This document shows, one piece after another, positions 47,550 through 55,010 of a stretch of DNA of 64,000 nucleotides (the first letter of the stretch is position 1; every line of letters begins with the position of its first letter). The stretch lies in contig NZ_CP019389.1 in assembly GCF_001971785.1 (NCBI RefSeq), positions 3,607,001 to 3,671,000 of the forward strand. Reading direction: 5' to 3'. The notes under the pieces are model-generated. The model saw nothing but the letters and a program-made list of their open reading frames with translations, had not been told where the DNA came from and made no database searches. The DNA is from Seonamhaeicola sp. S2-3 (GTDB lineage Bacteria; Bacteroidota; Bacteroidia; Flavobacteriales; Flavobacteriaceae). Made by a program: the position numbers and the translations under genes.

Positions 47550-48290
47550 ATGCTACAATTAGAAAACATATATATCTTTTTACTATTACTACCTATAGTA
47601 TCATTTTTATACGCTAGTGTAGGTCATGGTGGTGCTAGCGGTTATTTGGCTTTAATGGCCTTGTTTTCATTTGCACCAGAAACCATGAAACCCACTGCCC
47701 TATTATTAAATTTATTCGTAGCTGGCATTGCCTTTTATTACTATTACAAAGCAGGTTATTTTAATAAAAAACTTTTTTTATCATTTGCAATTGCCTCCAT
47801 ACCATTAGCTTTTCTAGGAGGTTCTATAGAGATAGACGCTTCATTATATAAAAAAATTCTTGCTGTTTTATTAGTTTTTGCCATACTTAAAATGTTGAAT
47901 GTTTTTGGAAAAGAGAATAGTTCTACTATAAAAATAAAACTTTGGCAAGGACTTTTAGTTGGTGGCATTATCGGATTCTTTTCTGGCTTAATTGGTATTG
48001 GCGGAGGCATTATTTTAAGTCCGGTGATTTTACTACTACATTGGGGCAACATGAAAGAAGCTGCTGCAGTTTCAGCTTTATTTATTTGGGTGAATTCTGC
48101 TGCAGGACTAATTGGTCAACTAACAAGTGATATCACTTTAGAAAAAGAATCATTTTTTCTTGTAGCCATTGCTTTAATTGGTGGCATTTTAGGAGGCTAC
48201 TACGGTAGCAAAAAAATAAACAATATGAATTTACGATACATTTTAGCATTTGTATTGATAATAGCATGTGCTAAACTATTTTTTACATAA
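47550..48290 (+). CDS. TauE/SafE (TSUP) family permease
   Basis: 246 residues, about eight membrane helices, with the TSUP repeat signatures YASVGHGGASGYLALMAL (near 25) and GFFSGLIGIGGGIILSPVIL (near 150). The family exports sulfite, sulfoacetate or related anions; sulfite can arise from the sulfur steps of cofactor metabolism, but the substrate here is not known. It lies 129 bp after modE; its stop is 1 bp before the mobA ATG. Confidence 0.85.
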   Translation: MLQLENIYIFLLLLPIVSFLYASVGHGGASGYLALMALFSFAPETMKPTALLLNLFVAGIAFYYYYKAGYFNKKLFLSFAIASIPLAFLGGSIEIDASLYKKILAVLLVFAILKMLNVFGKENSSTIKIKLWQGLLVGGIIGFFSGLIGIGGGIILSPVILLLHWGNMKEAAAVSALFIWVNSAAGLIGQLTSDITLEKESFFLVAIALIGGILGGYYGSKKINNMNLRYILAFVLIIACAKLFFT

Positions 48291-48291
48291 C

Positions 48292-48873
48292 ATGATAAAA
48301 AACCACATAACAGGTATTATTTTAGCAGGCGGCAAAAGTTCTAGGATGGGAACCGACAAAGGCTTTTTAAAGCTAAAAGACAAGCGTTTTATTGAGTATA
48401 GCATTGAAGCACTAAAGCCTTTGGTTGCTAACATACTAATCATTTCTGATGATGCTAATTATGATATTTTTGGCTTTACACGTGTTGATGATCTTATAAA
48501 AAATTCTGGTCCGGTAGCAGGAATTTACTCTGGTTTAAAAGCCTCTAAAACCAAGTTCAATTTAGTGTTAAGTTGTGATATTCCATTAATAAAAACAGAT
48601 GTTTTAAAACGGTTGATTGATGCTGTTGATACTACTTCTGAAGTCGTTCAAATTGAAAGTGAAGGTAAAAGTATGCCTTTAATTGCGCTTTATAAAAAAT
48701 CTACAGCCCCCACTTTTAAACATGCTTTGTTAAACAATGAAAGACGTCTAAGAATTGTATTAAAATCGTTGAAAACAAAAAACGTTGTCTTAGGCACTAA
48801 GGAGCATAAAAGTACCGTAAACATTAATACTCCAAACGAATTAAAAACTATTGAAAATGCTCATAACAGTTAA
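48292..48873 (+). CDS. mobA: Molybdenum cofactor guanylyltransferase
   Basis: 193 residues from ATG at 48292; an in-frame start 24 bp upstream lies inside the permease gene and is less likely. It has the nucleotidyltransferase loop IILAGGKSSRMGTDKGFLK and the Asp motif LSCDIPLI. It adds GMP to Mo-molybdopterin to make MGD, as needed by the NasA-type nitrate reductase in this window. It overlaps moaD by 17 bp. Confidence 0.92.
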   Translation: MIKNHITGIILAGGKSSRMGTDKGFLKLKDKRFIEYSIEALKPLVANILIISDDANYDIFGFTRVDDLIKNSGPVAGIYSGLKASKTKFNLVLSCDIPLIKTDVLKRLIDAVDTTSEVVQIESEGKSMPLIALYKKSTAPTFKHALLNNERRLRIVLKSLKTKNVVLGTKEHKSTVNINTPNELKTIENAHNS

Positions 48874-49090
48874 ATATTTTGGACAAATAGTTGAAGTAAC
48901 CAACAAAAATGAGGAAACTTTAGAAGTTTCGGGAACTCAAGTTTCAGATGTTTTAAATACGCTAAACAAAAAATATAATCAATTAAAAAACAAAGACTTT
49001 CAAATAGCTCAAAACCATGAATTAGTAGCCTTAGAAACCAAATTAACTGGAGCTGAATTAGCATTACTTCCTCCTTTTGCTGGCGGATAA
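48857..49090 (+). CDS. moaD: Molybdopterin synthase small subunit
   Basis: About 77 residues from the ATG at 48857 (MLITVKYFGQIVEVT), preferred to a TTG six bases before. Ubiquitin-like fold; the ending LLPPFAGG gives the C-terminal Gly-Gly that is adenylated by MoeB and thiocarboxylated. It donates sulfur to cyclic pyranopterin monophosphate with MoaE. Confidence 0.92.
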   Translation: MLITVKYFGQIVEVTNKNEETLEVSGTQVSDVLNTLNKKYNQLKNKDFQIAQNHELVALETKLTGAELALLPPFAGG

Positions 49091-49098
49091 ATTACATT

Positions 49099-50193
49099 AT
49101 GAATAGATATAACCGACATATTATTTTATCTGAAATTGGTCCAAAAGGACAAGAAAAACTGAATAAAGCTAAAGTTTTAGTTATTGGTGCTGGAGGTTTG
49201 GGTTGCCCTATTTTACAGTACTTAACAGCGGCTGGAATTGGAAAATTGGGTATTATTGATTTTGATGTGGTTGAAATATCAAACCTGCAACGTCAAGTCT
49301 TATTTGGTAAATCTTCACTAGGCAAAAACAAAGCTCTAGCTGCAAAACACCAATTAGAAAATTTAAATGATGAGATAAAAATCACGGCATACCCAGAAAC
49401 TCTTAACTATAAAAATGCACTGGAGTTATTTAATTTATACGATATTATTGTTGACGGTTCTGATAATTTTGAAACGCGTTATTTAGTAAACGATGCTTGT
49501 ATCATCACCAATAAACCACTTGTTTTTGGTGCCATTTACAAGTTTGAAGGGCAAGTATCGGTTTTTAATTATAATAACGGACCATCTTATAGATGCTTAT
49601 TCCCTACTCGACCCAAAAAAGATACTATTCCTAACTGCTCAGAAATTGGGGTTTTAGGAGTTTTACCAGGAATTATTGGTTCTATGCAAGCCAACGAAGT
49701 TATTAAAATTATTCTAGGTATAGGTGAAGTTTTATCAGGTAAATTACTGTGTTATCATTCGCTTTCAAATCAAATTTCAACTTTAAAAATCAATAAAAAT
49801 AAAAAGCTTATAAATGAAATTTTAGAATCAGCATCAAACTTCAAAAACAGAACCTTAAAAATTGATTGTAATTCTAATATTGAAACTTCAATAAGAGAAA
49901 TCATCAACAAAAAAAACATTCAAATTATAGATGTTAGAGAACCTGATGAGCAACCAAAAATTGAAGGTTTAAACATCAAAAACATGCCTTTAAGCACTTT
50001 GCAATTCAACTTAAACTATTTTCAAAACAACAAAACTAAGTACCTTTTTTGTCAGTCTGGAATACGAAGCAAGAAAGCTGTAGAATACCTAAAATCCCAA
50101 AATATTACAAACTGTTACAGCCTTGTAGAAGGGGCGTTAGACATTAAAAATTATTTAAAAAATCAACTTAAAGAGCAAACAAATGCCAAATAA
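49099..50193 (+). CDS. moeB: MoeB-like sulfurylase with rhodanese domain
   Basis: 364 residues. An E1-like ThiF fold comes first (VLVIGAGGLGCPILQYL; Asp in IIDFDVVEISNLQRQVLFG), with the residue RCLFPTRPKKDTIPNCSE where zinc-binding pairs usually sit (only one Cys in each half). A rhodanese domain follows (IIDVREPDEQP; active-site Cys in YLFCQSGIRSKKA). It adenylates MoaD and can provide persulfide sulfur itself. It overlaps moaE by 11 bp. Confidence 0.92.
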   Translation: MNRYNRHIILSEIGPKGQEKLNKAKVLVIGAGGLGCPILQYLTAAGIGKLGIIDFDVVEISNLQRQVLFGKSSLGKNKALAAKHQLENLNDEIKITAYPETLNYKNALELFNLYDIIVDGSDNFETRYLVNDACIITNKPLVFGAIYKFEGQVSVFNYNNGPSYRCLFPTRPKKDTIPNCSEIGVLGVLPGIIGSMQANEVIKIILGIGEVLSGKLLCYHSLSNQISTLKINKNKKLINEILESASNFKNRTLKIDCNSNIETSIREIINKKNIQIIDVREPDEQPKIEGLNIKNMPLSTLQFNLNYFQNNKTKYLFCQSGIRSKKAVEYLKSQNITNCYSLVEGALDIKNYLKNQLKEQTNAK

Positions 50194-50626
50194 AAAAATA
50201 AAAAACGTTTTTAAAGCAGGTCCCATTTCTTCAGAGTTTATAGGTAATTCTATCTATAAACACCAAACAAAAACAAGTATTGGAGCCCATAATATTTTCT
50301 TAGGACAAGTTAGAGCAGACAAGGTAGATGGAAAAACAGTCTCTGCCATAGAATATACTGCTTACGAAGACATGGCAAACCAAAAATTTCATGAGATTAG
50401 AGAAGCCGCTTTTGAAAAATTTAATTTAACCTGCATGCATATTTACCACAGTTTAGGCACGGTTAAAGTAGGAGAAATATGCTTGTTTGTTTTTGTATCA
50501 TCACCAAGACGAAAAGTAGTTTTTGAAGCTCTGGAATTTATTGTTGAAGCCATTAAGGCCGATGTGCCTGTTTTTGGAAAAGAAATTTTTGAAGATAACA
50601 CTCACCAGTGGAAAGTAAATAATTGA
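50183..50626 (+). CDS. moaE: Molybdopterin synthase large subunit
   Basis: 147 residues with GAHNIFLGQVRADKVDGKTV, LEYTAYEDMA-type segment (IEYTAYEDMANQKFHEI), a His in MHIYHSLGTVKVGE and the C-terminal VPVFGKEIFEDNTHQWK. Together with MoaD it forms the dithiolene of molybdopterin. Confidence 0.94.
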   Translation: MPNKKIKNVFKAGPISSEFIGNSIYKHQTKTSIGAHNIFLGQVRADKVDGKTVSAIEYTAYEDMANQKFHEIREAAFEKFNLTCMHIYHSLGTVKVGEICLFVFVSSPRRKVVFEALEFIVEAIKADVPVFGKEIFEDNTHQWKVNN

Positions 50627-50652
50627 TTATTGACTAATTAATATTGATTATT

Positions 50653-50997
50653 ATGAAGGATGCATTAAAAAAACGCACTAAATTATTTGCTCACAATTGT
50701 ATAAAAATAACACAACTGTTACCAAATAACTACCTCGCAAATCATATCAAAGGGCAACTTATTAGATGTTCAACCTCTGTAGCTGCAAATTATAGAGCCA
50801 CTTGCATTGCACAATCTAAACCTAGTTTTATTGCTAAAATTAGTATAGTTATTGAAGAAGTAGATGAATCTAATTTTTGGCTTGAATTTGCTTTAGATGA
50901 AAAATTAATTCATGAAGACAAAATAAATTATTTACTTAAAGAATCTCAAGAGTTAACAGCAATCTTTATGGCTTCCAGAAAAACAGCTAGTAGGTAA
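50653..50997 (+). CDS. Four-helix bundle protein (S23/IVS-type)
   Basis: About 114 residues from ATG at 50653; an in-frame TTG at 50644 is less likely. It is all-helical, with the family segment LIRCSTSVAANYRATCIAQSKPSFIAKISIVIEE. Such proteins are often found inside 23S rRNA insertion sequences or as scattered accessory genes, and have no established catalytic role. Its place between moaE and moaCB is odd; both sides carry short GATTATT repeats. Confidence 0.85.
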   Translation: MKDALKKRTKLFAHNCIKITQLLPNNYLANHIKGQLIRCSTSVAANYRATCIAQSKPSFIAKISIVIEEVDESNFWLEFALDEKLIHEDKINYLLKESQELTAIFMASRKTASR

Positions 50998-51024
50998 TAA
51001 TCAATTTTAAATAATAAATCTAAA

Positions 51025-51936
51025 ATGGTAGATATAACACACAAAAACACCACACTTAGAACCGCCACCGCCCAAGCCGTTGTTTCGGTAAGTAAACCCG
51101 AAACCATTGAAGCTATTAAGAATGATACCGTACCCAAAGGCAACGTTTTTGCTATGAGTAAAGCGGCAGGTTTATTAGGTGTAAAACGCACCCCAGATAT
51201 TTTACCAGATTGCCATCCACTTCCTATTGAGTTTACAGGGGTTGACTATGAAATTAACGGATTAGAAATCACGGTGTTTTTCACTGTAAAAACCATTTAC
51301 AAAACGGGTGTTGAAGTTGAAGCAATGCACGGAGCAAGTGTAGTGGCATTAAACATGTACGATATGCTAAAACCCATTGATAAAGGCATTGAAATTCATA
51401 CAATAAAACTTTTGAAAAAGAAAGGTGGAAAATCCGATTTTAAAGATAAGTTTAGAAGCCACTTAACCGCTGCTGTTGTAGTGTGTAGCGACACTATTTC
51501 GGCTGGTCATAAAGAAGATAAAGCTGGTAAAGCTATTATTGAAAAACTAAAATCTTGTGACATTAGTATATCTGAATATGTTATCATTCCCGATGAAAAA
51601 GATAGTATTCAGAAAAAAGCAAAAACTTATCAGGAACAAGGTATCGATATGGTGATTTACACTGGAGGCACCGGACTTTCAGGTAGAGATGTTACTCCTG
51701 AAGCCCTACTACCATTGCTTGATAGAAGAATTCCTGGTATTGAAGAAGCTATTAGAAGCTACGGACAAGAACGAACTCCATATTCTATGCTATCTAGAAG
51801 TATTGCTGGAACTATTAAAAACACGTTAATTTTAGCGTTACCAGGGTCTACAAACGGTGCAAAAGAATCTATGGATGCTATTTTTCCTGCTGTATTACAC
51901 AGTTTTAGAATATTAAAAGGTGCTAGACATGATTAG
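51025..51936 (+). CDS. moaC: Bifunctional MoaC-MoaB fusion, molybdenum cofactor synthesis
   Basis: 303 residues. Residues 1-140 are MoaC (MVDITHKN, AMSKAAGLLGVKRTPDILPDCHPLP, MHGASVVALNMYDMLK), which makes cyclic pyranopterin monophosphate. Residues ~148-303 are MoaB/MogA-type (AAVVVCSDTISAGHKEDKAG, YTGGTGLSGRDVTPEALLPL, LALPGSTNGAKE), the adenylyltransferase of molybdopterin. It is probably made as one fused enzyme and is expressed with moaA. Confidence 0.93.
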   Translation: MVDITHKNTTLRTATAQAVVSVSKPETIEAIKNDTVPKGNVFAMSKAAGLLGVKRTPDILPDCHPLPIEFTGVDYEINGLEITVFFTVKTIYKTGVEVEAMHGASVVALNMYDMLKPIDKGIEIHTIKLLKKKGGKSDFKDKFRSHLTAAVVVCSDTISAGHKEDKAGKAIIEKLKSCDISISEYVIIPDEKDSIQKKAKTYQEQGIDMVIYTGGTGLSGRDVTPEALLPLLDRRIPGIEEAIRSYGQERTPYSMLSRSIAGTIKNTLILALPGSTNGAKESMDAIFPAVLHSFRILKGARHD

Positions 51937-51964
51937 TAGTGAATAGTGAATAGTGAATGGTGAA
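51937..51964. repeat. Tandem 7-bp repeat between moaC-moaB and moaA
   Basis: Four head-to-tail copies of TAGTGAA, the last being TGGTGAA, in the 44-bp gap between the two genes. It begins one base after the stop. Such a heptamer array is prone to slippage; effect on moaA expression is untested. Confidence 0.7.
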
Positions 51965-51980
51965 TAATCAAAATATTTAA

Positions 51981-52988
51981 ATGAATAACGAAACAAAAAT
52001 ATTACAAGATTCTCATGGTAGAAATCATACTTATTTGCGTATTTCACTTACTGAAAGATGTAATTTAAGGTGTACCTATTGCATGCCAGAAGCGGGTATT
52101 CCGCTATCACCAAAAAGCCATTTAATGACTTACGAAGAAGTTTTTGATATAGCTAAAATCTTTGTAAAACATGGTGTAACTAAAATAAGATTAACTGGTG
52201 GCGAACCTTTAGTTAGGAAAGATTTCTCTGTAATCTTAGAAAAATTGGCGTTGTTACCTGTGGAGTTATCCATAACATCAAACGCTGTGATTATTGACAG
52301 ATTTATTGATGTTTTAAAAACCAATGATGTTAAAAATATAAATGTAAGTTTAGATTCACTCAATAGAGATAAGTTCACACACATCACCCGAAGAAATCAA
52401 TTTGATAAAGTATACAACAACATTTTACTTTTAATTAAAAAAGGCTTTCATGTTAAATTAAATGCAGTTTTAATGAAAGGATTTAATGACGATGAAATCA
52501 TTAATTTCATAAATTTCACTAAAGACTTACCTATTTCTGTACGGTTTATAGAATTCATGCCTTTTGATGGTAATAAATGGGACATGAGTAAAATGGTATC
52601 GTATGCAGACATTATGAAATATGTGAATGACTCTTTTCTTGAAAATAATGTTATCAAGCTACAAGACGCTCCCAACGACACATCAAAAAACTATAAAATT
52701 AAAGATTACAAAGGAAGTTTTGCCATTATAAGTTCAGTAACCAATCCGTTTTGCGATTCGTGCAACAGATTACGTTTAACTGCCAATGGGCAACTAAAAA
52801 ACTGTTTGTTTTCTTCTACAGAATCAGATTTGTTAACCACTTTAAGAGGAGGGAAACCTATTGAACAAGTTATAAAAAAAGCGGTTTTTGCAAAATTAAA
52901 AGTACGTGGAGGGATGGATACATTAAACAAATTGCAAAAACCGCACCTCCATAGTAAAAACCGTAGTATGATAACTATAGGAGGTTAA
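51981..52988 (+). CDS. moaA: GTP 3',8-cyclase
   Basis: 335 residues. The radical-SAM motif CNLRCTYC (CX3CX2C), the C-terminal cluster FCDSCNRLRLTANGQLKNC and the final GG (MITIGG) are all present, as is GGEPL. It converts GTP to 3',8-cH2GTP, the first step of molybdopterin synthesis, with MoaC. Confidence 0.95.
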   Translation: MNNETKILQDSHGRNHTYLRISLTERCNLRCTYCMPEAGIPLSPKSHLMTYEEVFDIAKIFVKHGVTKIRLTGGEPLVRKDFSVILEKLALLPVELSITSNAVIIDRFIDVLKTNDVKNINVSLDSLNRDKFTHITRRNQFDKVYNNILLLIKKGFHVKLNAVLMKGFNDDEIINFINFTKDLPISVRFIEFMPFDGNKWDMSKMVSYADIMKYVNDSFLENNVIKLQDAPNDTSKNYKIKDYKGSFAIISSVTNPFCDSCNRLRLTANGQLKNCLFSSTESDLLTTLRGGKPIEQVIKKAVFAKLKVRGGMDTLNKLQKPHLHSKNRSMITIGG

Positions 52989-53002
52989 ACTTATTTTATT
53001 AT

Positions 53003-53359
53003 TCATTTCTTAAATAAATCAAAACTTAAAACTTCGTTAACGTAATTTACCGATATTCTGTCTCTAACAATATCATTTGGCAAAGAAATTTTCATTTTAA
53101 AATATGCCGAAGGATAACAATAATTATGCTTTCTTTCTTCAATTTCATTTTCCTTATTAATTTTACTTTTATCTGTTGTAATAACTAGATTACTACCAGC
53201 TATATAAAAAACAAAATCTTCTTTAACATAACCTGGTATTTTTAATTCATAATGAAAAGTTGTGTCTGTTTCAGAGGTTCTTAAATCTGGTTGTTTCCTA
53301 TTAGCATACCTATAGGAAAAACTTATTGATTGGATAACTTTTTTATCAATCTGTAACAT
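53003..53359 (-). CDS. Small Hsp20-like protein
   Basis: 118 residues from the ATG at 53359 (MLQIDKKVIQS); an in-frame start 78 bp upstream gives an unlikely hydrophobic extension. The core resembles an alpha-crystallin domain: FHYELKIPGYVKEDFVFYI, LVITTDKS, YFKMKISLPNDIVRDRISV, NEVLSFDLFKK, with the usual central turn and GVL-like end (NEVLSFDL). The match is modest, so a chaperone role is a guess. It sits convergent to moaA, between the two operons. Confidence 0.6.
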   Translation of the reverse strand: MLQIDKKVIQSISFSYRYANRKQPDLRTSETDTTFHYELKIPGYVKEDFVFYIAGSNLVITTDKSKINKENEIEERKHNYCYPSAYFKMKISLPNDIVRDRISVNYVNEVLSFDLFKK

Positions 53360-53573
53360 GATAATTGGAAAGAAATTTAAATAGTTATAACTAAAAAACA
53401 ATAAAGAAATAGAGTAGAATACGTGTTTTAAAAACACACAATGTTAAATTGTTTAAATATCCTATCTAGCAGAAAATCAATTAAATTTACTACAAAATTA
53501 GGAGTTATGCAATAAAAACTAAACTATTATAAATTAATTAACAAAAGAAGTTTAACCGATGGGACTAAACAAT

Positions 53574-55010
53574 TCACACTTGTTTTACCAAAACCTTCTT
53601 TTTTAAGCTAGTTTTAGGTGCTTCACAAAGTGAGCATTTGTAGGTTTCGGGTAATGTTTCAAACGGAGTGTTTGGTGGTATATTTTGACTAATATCACCA
53701 TACGTTTCACTATAAACCGTTAAACAATCAGTACATTGATAAACATGTTCTTCAATAACTTCTTTTTTTGTTTCTTGTGTTTCTTTATTATCTCTTTCAT
53801 TGCCTAATTGCTCAAAATACAGTTTGCTTAACTCCATTAATAGCCCCGGAAGTTCTACTTTATCAACATCTTGAACATGCATAATGTATTCTCTGGTATT
53901 GGGGTCGAAGTTTTTAGCGTATAGTAAATTATATGTATCTCTTATTTTGAAATTTCCTATATTTTCTGGTGGTCTATTTTTTTCAATAACTATAGATGTG
54001 AAGTTATAAGTATCACTGTTATATTTAGTGATTCCAAAGGTTAAACCATAGGTACTAATATCATTTTGGTCAAAGTTAGTAACTAGGTATTTTTTTAAAT
54101 TTAAGGCTTCTTTGTTATTTACAGGAACATGCCAATTCATTTCTAACATAGAGTGCCTTACATTAATACCAAATTTACCTAAAAGTTTCTCCCATTGTAA
54201 CTTTGATTTCTCTGGAATACCCTTAACTATAAAAGATTTCCATGGTGTAATGGATATTTTCCCAATCTTATTTTCAGAACACAAATCACACATGGCTTTT
54301 AGAAAAGATACATCATACCGGTTATTTCTCCAATACAACCCAAGCCAATAGCGGTCTGTTCCAATACGGTTCATTCCTTCGTAGTAAGGAAAAGGATAAA
54401 AAGGAATATTTAGAGGTTTATCAACGGTTCTATTATTGGTATCAACAGCATCACTAACCAATTCAAAAACAGTTTCTATAGTTTCTGGTTCTTCTATTAG
54501 AATGTTTTCTATAGCTTTTTCAATTTTGTCCATATCCCAACTATAAATAAGAGCTGGATACATAACGGTTTTCTTCCAATTTGGAAGTCTTACATACAAA
54601 TACCAATAGTCTTCATGCTCTGAGGCTATAAAATTTACATTTCCTGTAAATAATGGCACTAATCTCTGTTTGGGGTCTGTGACATTTATACGCAGCTTTG
54701 GAGTATATTTAAACTGTTCTAAAACATACAAGTACTTATCACTTGTAAGCCATGAGGTACTAGCTAAAATCTCAGCAGAAACATAAGACGAGGCTATATT
54801 TTCTACTTTATCTCTTTTGGGCTTTACAAACTTAATTTTATTAAACTGGGTAAATTTAGTTTCATTAATTTTTTCTGGGAAAATAATGTCTTGACGCGAC
54901 CCAAAAGATATGGCATTTAACCCTAACGCTTCTGCAGCTTCACAAATGTATTTTAATTCTGCAGGAGATAAAACTCCTCCGTTTATCATTAACCTATATC
55001 TTTCGTCCAT
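53574..55010 (-). CDS. Siroheme-reductase-like protein with C-terminal rubredoxin
   Basis: 478 residues. Residues 1-50 and ~205-265 resemble the two ferredoxin-like half-domains of nitrite/sulfite reductase (LSPAELKYICEAAEALGL; KIGKISITPWKSFIVKGI). The expected siroheme and [4Fe-4S] cysteine motifs (CX5C and CX3C) are absent; only C23, C241 and C244 lie in this part. The tail is a rubredoxin with C426, C429, C459 and C462. It overlaps the nitrate reductase stop by one base. A likely role is electron transfer, not nitrite reduction. Confidence 0.8.
   Translation of the reverse strand: MDERYRLMINGGVLSPAELKYICEAAEALGLNAISFGSRQDIIFPEKINETKFTQFNKIKFVKPKRDKVENIASSYVSAEILASTSWLTSDKYLYVLEQFKYTPKLRINVTDPKQRLVPLFTGNVNFIASEHEDYWYLYVRLPNWKKTVMYPALIYSWDMDKIEKAIENILIEEPETIETVFELVSDAVDTNNRTVDKPLNIPFYPFPYYEGMNRIGTDRYWLGLYWRNNRYDVSFLKAMCDLCSENKIGKISITPWKSFIVKGIPEKSKLQWEKLLGKFGINVRHSMLEMNWHVPVNNKEALNLKKYLVTNFDQNDISTYGLTFGITKYNSDTYNFTSIVIEKNRPPENIGNFKIRDTYNLLYAKNFDPNTREYIMHVQDVDKVELPGLLMELSKLYFEQLGNERDNKETQETKKEVIEEHVYQCTDCLTVYSETYGDISQNIPPNTPFETLPETYKCSLCEAPKTSLKKKVLVKQV

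Noticed and set aside
53574-55010. Annotation as nitrite reductase
   Set aside because: The siroheme and cluster cysteines are absent.
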